Source of the DNA: Blastobasis lacticolella
Taxonomy: Eukaryota > Arthropoda > Insecta > Lepidoptera > Blastobasidae
Reading direction: 5' to 3'
NCBI GenBank assembly: GCA_905147135.1
Contig: LR990053.1
Location: forward strand, 16,380,501-16,444,500
DNA length: 64,000 nt
Part shown: positions 56,861 through 64,000 of the stretch, piece after piece
Layout of the letters: every line of letters starts with the position of its first letter
How positions within the stretch are numbered: position 1 is the stretch's first letter
Notes under the pieces: model-generated
The model's database searches: none
Told to the model about the DNA's origin: nothing
The model's input: only the letters and a program-made list of their open reading frames with translations
Position numbers and translations under genes: made by a program

Positions 56861-57100
56861 TCAAAGGGCACACCCAAGTGTGCAGCACGCACACTGCCAA
56901 AACTCCGGCGCGTCGATACGTGGGCCTCGTGGCGGAGCAATTCCCGCGACTTTTGGCGCGGCGCACGGGTCGTACTTATTTCGCCTCTTATGTTCTCCTG
57001 GTAGATGCACCGTAATGTTGATTGTGTTTATTTGATAAAGTGAGGCTCGAACGAGTCCAACACTAATAATAATCCTTATGATGCCGGTGATGGATTTCAT
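56861..57100 (-). CDS. Possible first exon of a secreted or membrane protein
   Basis: The ATG at 57100 opens MKSITGIIRIIISVGLVRAS, a plausible signal peptide, followed by NITVHLPGEHKRRNKYD and a Pro/Arg-rich, GC-rich stretch ending at a stop. Local base composition differs from its AT-rich surroundings, as at real 5' exons. A splice donor before the stop is likely (e.g. near CAGTGTGCGTGC) but not decided. Gene not recognised. Confidence 0.3.
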   Translation of the reverse strand: MKSITGIIRIIISVGLVRASLYQINTINITVHLPGEHKRRNKYDPCAAPKVAGIAPPRGPRIDAPEFWQCACCTLGCAL

Positions 57101-57109
57101 TTGCTTACC

Positions 57110-58800
57110 ACTATTTTATCGGGTAATTTGTACAGTAACCTAGCCAGTAATTTCTAAATTTGTGTTTGGGTCCGTGTTTCGCCTAGGTGACCTAGGTTCA
57201 GTGGCGTAGCTTGCCCTCCAGGGGCCCCGTATCAATAGCTATCTGGGGCCCCCCTTAGTTAGTACCCCCAACTACAAGGGATGCTAATGAGTAACTTAAA
57301 TCCAAGCCATTCTCGTGTTAAGGTGGTACGATTTTCATATAAATTTTATGTAGCTTTTGTGCAATTGGCTATTAGAAAATGTGTTCAATTGTGCGCGAAA
57401 TAGATTTCTACATGTTAATAATATAAAACAAAGCAATGAAAAAGAAAATAATGAAATCACAAAACAACGCCATCAAGCGGCGACTTGTGCTTTTGTCGAT
57501 TTAGCTGCTTTTGAAAAGAAACCCATTTAGCGCACCATTGAATACATTTACTAAGAGTAGAAATCATAATACAATCACTAAACACTCAAACAAATGAAAG
57601 AATATCAAGAGAAATTTAGTATGGGCGTCGAATTTTTAATAGTAAAAATTACATATGAAAGAAAGTTCCACACCGCGTCGGTCTGCCTGTTCGCGATAAA
57701 CTCAAAAACTACTCAACGGATTTTTATGCGGTTTTCACCAATAGACAAAGTGGAATCACTTTGTCTAATGAGGAATATTTAGGTGTAAAATTTGTTCATG
57801 TTTTATGTTGGTGGTTTGTATGACAAAAGACACCTTAAACGCCGGGGTGGACATCGAAATTTTTGTAAATTAACCCTTGGTTTGGGTATATTAAAACCTT
57901 GCGTGATAAATATAAAAATGACATATTTTGTTGAATAAGCGAGCTTAGCGAGCTCGAAAGTTTCACAAATTACCCCTTCAGAATACTTTGGCGAATAACG
58001 TAAAATCAGTAAATGGAGTATAGCGACGATGTAGACATTTTTGACATGCTGGTGTATAATAAAATTAACTTCGCAAACAATTAATTAATGAGCGAGCGAG
58101 CTCTATTTCTGACATTTTGGCTATAAAGTTTTCACGATTAACTTAAAAACAGTCAGTTTGAAGACCGTGGGGGCGTGTGGGCCAAAACGATTTTATTATG
58201 AGCCAGGTCCATCTGACCCGTTGAGCAATGAACGGAGTAAGGAGTTTCTTAAATTTTATGATCTCATCGATAGTGCTGAAAATGTTGTACATGAGATCAA
58301 GATTTTTCTCATTTTTACACAATTTCAATGAAGTAAGAATGAGTGTGCGTGAGGGGCTCTAAGTTGTTGTTTTTTTTAGACCTGACCTCAAAAGTATCAC
58401 CCCAAACACATAGAACTTGTCATCAGGGTGGTGATATCAGTATTAGATCGTCCAGATAAATTTAAGAAAAGGTTCACATTTACTCCACTGTATTTATTCC
58501 AATTCATTTTTGCACATCACTTATAATTTCACTTGAAATCAGAGCAGTATCACAATGTAGGCAGTAGAGGTGATTAACTTTCTTATTTCAAAAGTGATTT
58601 TAAAATTACTTTATTTTCAAACGTAAATAACACTTTCTATAAACGAAATGTGGAGACAGTTTCAAGACGCGTCACTCCTCGGCGGCGGTCGCGCCAAGAA
58701 TGGCCGCCACTCCGCCCGAGTCGTGCCGTCGACTCTGTCAGCACGCCCCACCAGAGGGCGCACTTCCCTTCTGACTACGCGCTGACTACGCGACCTACGA
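57110..58800. other. Repeats, no gene seen
   Basis: A hAT-like CAGTGGCGTAGC start at 57199 with GGGGCCCC palindromes; a common lepidopteran repeat around 57660-57760 (GTCTGCCTGTTCGCGATAAA); GC-rich sequence at 58670-58810 with TGACTACGCG repeated three times. Confidence 0.35.
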
Positions 58801-58814
58801 CCTTCTGCTGACTA

Positions 58815-61150
58815 CGCGCCCCAGTGGGTACTCCATCTCCGTGGATGCGCCTCTTGGCTCGTCAGATCATTGCCTTGTGCGCACACAAGTGCGTTGTACA
58901 CCGACATCACATCCAACTCTCCCGGGCCCACTGGATGGCGGAAGTCAGCAGACTGGGATGGATTGCGAGAATTTTACGCATCGTACCCGTGGAAGCAGCT
59001 CTGCTTTGCATCGGATGATCCTGATACCTGTGCCAACGCAGTCGCCGAGACCATCTTAGCGGATATGGACTGCTTCATTCCTAACCCGCTAGTGGCTGCT
59101 GGGGCACGGAGACGACCGTGGTTTAATCGGCCATGCAGAGTGGCTCGACGAGCGAAGCAATATGCGTACGAAACTTGGACCACTGCTCGTCTCAATCAGG
59201 ACCCGAATATTGCTGATGCAAAGCGGAAGTTAAATGTTGCCTCGAGGAACAGCAAAAGAGCTATCGCTAGAGCAAAATTCGCCTTCGTTAGCAGAATTGG
59301 CGAGCGACTCACGAGCTACCCCTCTGGTAGTCGGGCTTTCTGGTCGCTCGCCAAAGCTGCCGAAGGAAACTTTAGTCAGTCGTCCTTTCCACCACTGCGT
59401 AAACCTGATGATACCCTGGCCTATAGTGCAATAGAGAAAGCCAATTTATTAGGTGCTCTCTTTGCCTCAAACTCGACCCTGAATGACGGAGGAGCCGACC
59501 CGCCCACCATCCCGTGGTGCGGCAATTCAATGCCGAAAATATCCATTTCACAGCGAAAGGTACGGCGGGCTCTGCTCTCTCTAGACGTTCGAAAGTCGAG
59601 TGGGCCTGACGGTTTTCCGGCAGTGGTGCTTAAAGTGTGTGCTCCCGAATTGTGTCCGGTACTAATGCGCCTCTTTGCGCTTTCATACTGTACTGGAATA
59701 GTCCCGTCTTCATGGAAGATTGCCCACGTGCACCCTGTGCCCAAAAAGGGCGACAGATCAGACCCATCGAATTACAGGCCTATCGCTATAACCTCCCTTC
59801 TCTCTAAGGTGATGGAGCGAGTAATAAACGCACAGCTCCTTGGTTACCTAGAAGAGCATGATCTCTTGAGTGACCGTCAATATGGTTTCCGACATTGTCG
59901 CTCAACGACAATAGAAATCTTCTAGTGTATCTAACACACCATTGGGCTTTAGCTGTTGAGAGTCAAGGTGAGGCACTGGCTGTTGGCCTCGATATGGCGA
60001 AGGCGTTCGATCGGGTCTAGCATAGGGGTCTTCTATCGAAGTTTCCATCATACGGGCTTCCCGAGGGATTATGCAAGTGGGTAACTAGCTTTTTGTCCAG
60101 TAGATGCATCAAAGCCGTAGTTGACGGCTGTTGCTCCGATAGCTTGGACATTAATGCTGGTGTCCCAGTAAAGCTCGGTGCTGTCTCCAACTCTGTTCCT
60201 CCTTCATATCAATGATATGCTGTCCATTGACGGCATTCATTGCTATGCGGATGACAGTACTGGAGACGCCTTTTATACGGGTCGTGCCAATATACCTCGT
60301 GCCATAGTGGAGGAAAGTCGCGAAGTACTTGTGTCTAAAATCGAGAGTACTTTATCTAGAATCTCCGATTGGGGTTGACTAAATCTAGTCCAATTCAACC
60401 CCACTACGAAAACTCCATTTGTTGTAGCTACTGAGGAGCTCCTCAGTTCGAGGATACACCGCTTACCAACTCTAAGAGCATACATATCCTAGGTGTCGAC
60501 ATCTCCAGCGACGTCCAGTTTCGCAGTCATTTGGAAGAAAAGGTCAAGCTCGCATCTAAAAAGCTGGGTGTGCTTAACAGATCAAAGCAATACTTCACGC
60601 CGGGGCAACGGCTTCTCCTTTACAAGACTCAAGTCAGACCCCATCTGGAGTATTGCTCTCATCTATGGGCGGGAGCACCGGCATATCAGCTTGGTCCTTG
60701 TCACTCGATCCAAAAGCGCGCTGTGAGAATTGTCGATGATACTATGCTCACAAGTGGTATTGAGCCGCTGAGTCAGCGGAGGGATTTCGCCTCCCTTTGT
60801 GTGTTCTACCGCTTGTACAACGGTGTTTGTTCTGAAGAACTGTTTGACATGATGCCTACAGCTACATTCTTTCATGGCACCGCTCGCCATCGACACTGAG
60901 GACATCATCCTCACACCTTGGAGCCAAATTGGTCGTGAACTGTGCGGTACCAAAGGAACTTTCTCCCACGCACACTAAGGTTGTGGAATGAACTACCTGG
61001 AGAGGTTTTCCCTGGAGAGTACAACATGGAGTTCTTCAAGAAAGGGGTTAAAAGGTTTTTACGGGGTCGGCAACGCGTGGGTGATGCCCATAGGCTGCGG
61101 TGACTGCTTACCATCAGGCAGGCCTGTTTGCCTACCGTATGACATAAAAA
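58815..61150 (+). pseudogene. Jockey-type LINE, degenerate, nearly full RT
   Basis: Starts within the endonuclease (DAPLGSSDHCLV near 58841). The main frame (58870-59925) carries RRPWFNRPC, SSGPDGFPAVVLK, HPVPKKGDRSDPSNYRPIA and YGFRHCRST. After a frameshift: VGLDMAKAFDRV near 59980, LSPTLFLLHINDM and HCYADDSTGDAFYTGRAN near 60240, LNRSKQYFTP, QKRAVRIVDD and RRDFASLCVFYRLYNG. It ends with a typical tail near 61125 (CTTACCATCAGGCAGGCCTG, then an AT-rich 3' end). Several stops and shifts make it inactive. The best reference in this window for the fragments at 17100, 24420 and 36105. Confidence 0.8.
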
Positions 61151-61572
61151 TATATATTATATATATTATACTTGACTGATTTCACACCGTTTACATGAGA
61201 AAGTATACAACGTCTGAGTTACTTTTTATCGAATTAAATGATAATAAATGATAATGCTTACGATAATCCAGTCTCATTATTTGGGTAGCTTAAGCTTATA
61301 TCTTGTTTAAAGTAGCGCGACTTAGGACATTATCATCTAGCTACCTACATCCGCCACTGTACCTAGATCACCGTACTATGTGAAAACTAGCAGCGTAGCG
61401 GCGCTATTCTATGTCTACCATAATTCGAATATCCATGATAAAGGGTTGTTTCGTATCTGGTTACACAACATAATTACGAAAATGGATATAAAGAATGATT
61501 TTACATATAAAATGAAAGTCTAATAATATTGAAAAATGTTTTATAAAATATTGCGATTTCTGAGCATCAGAA

Positions 61573-61612
61573 AATCCTAGAGGGCATACTATATTTCATG
61601 CCCTCTAGGATT
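61573..61612. other. Perfect 15-bp hairpin
   Basis: AATCCTAGAGGGCAT and its exact reverse complement, separated by ten bases. Confidence 0.8.
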
Positions 61613-61989
61613 GTTGAATAAGCTCACTGCAGAGGTTCTCCAATAGCGGATAATACGGAGTTCTTCTTTTATTTTTACATACTAAATGGCCCATTGAGCA
61701 TATTCCGATGATCACTCTGTAATTTTAAATTTGGTATGATAAAAATAAATGTTACAATTGCTTTTATAAAGTATTCGCATTATAATCCATGCTGTAAAGA
61801 TAGTCAAATTTTATCTGTTCTTGTAAAAATGACGGAGCGCACCGCTATAAGTCGATTGTCATTTTGGCATGTACAGAAGTCATGAGCAGTAAGTGGCAAG
61901 TAGACCCGTGGCCAGATTAGATAGTTCGCGTATGACAAAAGAATTAAATGTGCCTGACAGTCAACAATATTATATCACAATATAAACAA

Positions 61990-62085
61990 TGACATGGACA
62001 TGGCGCAGGATAGGAATAGGTGGCTATTTCTGGTGTCGGAGGCCAATATCCACTTTGGGTCGCTGAGCTAGCGCAGTTAGTAAGT
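61990..62085 (+). mobile_element. RTE LINE 3' end, second copy
   Basis: GGTGTCGGAGGCCAATATCC, then TTTGGGTCGCTGAG and a TAG/TAAG tail, as at 23780-23935. Confidence 0.6.
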
Positions 62086-62089
62086 AAAC

Positions 62090-63015
62090 AATAACAAGGA
62101 TGCCATAACCTCAAAGCAATCTTATCTGGTCCCGAGTCTAGTGACCAAACGACAGAGAGCGAGTTTGGTTGGTGCTTACAGTCATGTGACTTTACATGCA
62201 AGTTTTCACTGAGATTTCGCTATTATCTAAGTCGATAAAAAATTGTTGTAGTTTCGGGCGTGTTTTAAAATTTTGTTTTGTCAGTTATAAACAATGGCTT
62301 CACAAACACATTCACGAAAATAATTTTTTCTTTGAAGCACTTGAAGTGTATTTTCGTTTCTTTTCTTCTTTGTGTAATAATTCTCCGAAATGCACTTTTA
62401 TTTGAGTTTTTATTCACTATATACATAAGTTTTATGCACGAATTTTGGTCTTTTGTTTCACAAATAATATGGTACTGATCACTAAGATAACAATACATGT
62501 TATGAGTCACTAAGTTGTGATAACGTTTTTACAAAAACAATATGGAAATCAATCGGCTAATTGGTTTAACTATACACCTTGAAAATGTAAATAAAGTTTT
62601 GCCTCTAGTTATATAATACAATGTCATTTTACCTTATAAAAATATGTACTTTTACAATGTGTAACGGTGCGTCGAAATATCGCGAACGCGCCGCGAAGTC
62701 GCAGTTGCAGCGAAAAAAAATAACAAAGATTGCGTATCAAAGTTTCGGGGTGGGGCTCGCGACGTCACTTCTGAGTAATATTTCACCTCACGCTAACAAC
62801 ATTTCATCGTTAGTTTCTGTTACCCTAACAAGAGAAAAAATACGTGTCCAATATAATGTACCTGACGGACTTAAAAAATGTTTCAGTCATCATCCCTATT
62901 GCCCTCCCGTACCCCTATTTTGACGGTGGTGGTGGTCGGTATAATGCCAAGAGAACCGATAGCCATCGCTATGTGATGCCAACTTACATTACAACATGTT
63001 ATAATTTATTTTTAG
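62090..63015. other. No gene seen upstream of gene E
   Basis: No match to exon 1 of genes A-C. A CpG-rich patch at 62665-62770 and an acceptor-like TTTATTTTTAG at 63005-63015. Confidence 0.35.
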
Positions 63016-63592
63016 GTGGAATACAAAATCATTACATGAGTCTGTTATAATTGTAGACTCTTTTAGGGTTTTCTCTCCTGCAAATCTCTATAGTCTATAA
63101 TAATTATTGGACAACAGATATGACCACAGACTGGACTACAGAACCTATAACTGAACCTACAACCGCATCGGTTACTGAAATTATGACAGAAAATACAATT
63201 GAACCAACTACCGAAATGAAACTGAGCCTACAACAGAATCTACTACCGAAATTATAACATAAAATACAACTGAACAAACTATCGCAATTACAACTGAACC
63301 TACAGCGGAACCTGCAACGAAAATAACACCAGCACTAACAACGACTCCTACGACGGAAAAGTTTGAGACTACAGTGGCGGTTGAAAACCCCATAGTAAAT
63401 GACAATGCGAATTCAGTTAATGTTTGGAAAATAGTTACAATTCATCTAATTGTGTTCCTAATCTTTCTCATAGTTTTGTTGTGCGTTGGCGTATTTTGAT
63501 ACAAGTATGGCAGAGTCAAATCCGGTCAACCACCTATGATAAAGATTATTAATAACAATGGAAACCTGTGTCGTGAATATAACTCTAGATAA
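63016..63592 (+). pseudogene. Gene E: Thr-rich relative with TM and tail
   Basis: After the acceptor the frame reads HESVIIVDSFRVFSP (compare LLVDSYRY), then shifts; the stalk TTEPITEPTT, TEIMTENTIEPTTE is close to gene D, with a lost base in TTEMK and a TAA later. From about 63300: TTPTTEKFETT, VWKIVTIHLIVFLIFLIVLL (TM), CVGVF, a TGA, then YKYG and [10 protein letters not shown]. The tail proves membership in the A-C family. At least three lesions make it a pseudogene. On the plus strand, opposite to A-D. Confidence 0.65.
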
Positions 63593-64000
63593 TTGATCTT
63601 AATACTTTGAGGCTAATCAACTAAAGTCGTTTATCTAATAATACTTGGGCATAGGCTAAAAAAGGATTCAATTTTCGGTATAAAATATTTGCAAAATCAA
63701 ATATTTTAATATAGTTTTAATTTCAACCATTATTTATTTATCACATTGACAAAACATGCGCTATCCTTTAAGATACTTGAGTCTGACACTGCTGTTTGAT
63801 AGTACCCTCTCAAAGATGGCTTTTCTTAAACTTCGTTTATCTAACTGTTTGTTTATTCACCGGTTTCAAAGTCGGTTATCTTCTCACTTCTTTTTAGAGT
63901 ATACCTATTATTTATGTTTTATTTCAGGCATTTCATCTCCTCTTGCCATTAAATAGAGCCATATTAAGGCATACACAGAATGATTAGGTAGTCTCTAAAA
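63593..64000. other. Right edge, no gene seen
   Basis: AT-rich sequence; the open frame at 63756-63956 shows no domain. Confidence 0.3.

Noticed and set aside
57199..61359. A 4.2-kb hAT element between CAGTGGCG (57199) and CGCCACTG (61359)
   Set aside because: Sequence after the first eight bases differs between the ends, and the flanking 8-mers do not match; they are probably ends of unrelated elements.

Overview
This is nuclear DNA of an animal, almost certainly a moth or butterfly. It is AT-rich, has intron-split genes with GTAAGT/polypyrimidine-CAG splice sites, and is packed with repeats typical of Lepidoptera: tRNA-derived SINEs, RTE and jockey-group LINE ends, Helitrons ending CTAG, and AGGTAGGTACCT-type short motifs. 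No prokaryotic gene organisation, rRNA gene or CRISPR array is visible.

The backbone is a tandem segmental duplication. Unit 1 (about 479-22990), unit 2 (about 26425-44611) and unit 3 (44612 to about 53628) share the order: (i) a decayed reverse-transcriptase element, (ii) a two-exon gene on the minus strand (A, B and C), (iii) a tail of jockey-like fragments, minisatellites and a tRNA-Leu-like SINE (units 1 and 2 only). Later insertions make the copies unequal. Unit 1 received a 5.8-kb LTR retrotransposon (8472-14308), a LINE (about 14500-16880) and an unidentified 0.66-kb insert. Units 2 and 3 share a Helitron, a THAP-containing TIR element and a jockey fragment absent from unit 1. Unit 2 also carries a 1.9-kb RNase H-bearing LINE with a 16-bp target duplication.

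The main host-gene discovery is the A/B/C family. Exon 1 encodes a signal peptide and a cysteine-containing ectodomain. It ends in a GTAAGT donor that joins in phase 0, across a 2.0-3.5 kb intron, to exon 2. Exon 2 completes what looks like a MAM-like domain and continues into a PTPE/ATPE tetrapeptide stalk of roughly 78-104 units, one transmembrane helix and a short cytoplasmic tail ending near [10 protein letters not shown]. Two broken relatives with a Thr-rich stalk lie at 53629-54041 (minus) and 63016-63592 (plus). The inferred product is a secreted-domain, mucin-stalked, single-pass surface protein whose stalk length and composition vary between copies.

The right part (54-64 kb) is not part of the triplication. 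It holds an older paralogue block, a possible secretory first exon (56861-57100, minus), a degenerate jockey-type LINE (58815-61150), a perfect 15-bp hairpin and the plus-strand pseudogene. Function assignments rest on motif reading only; copy similarity was judged by eye.
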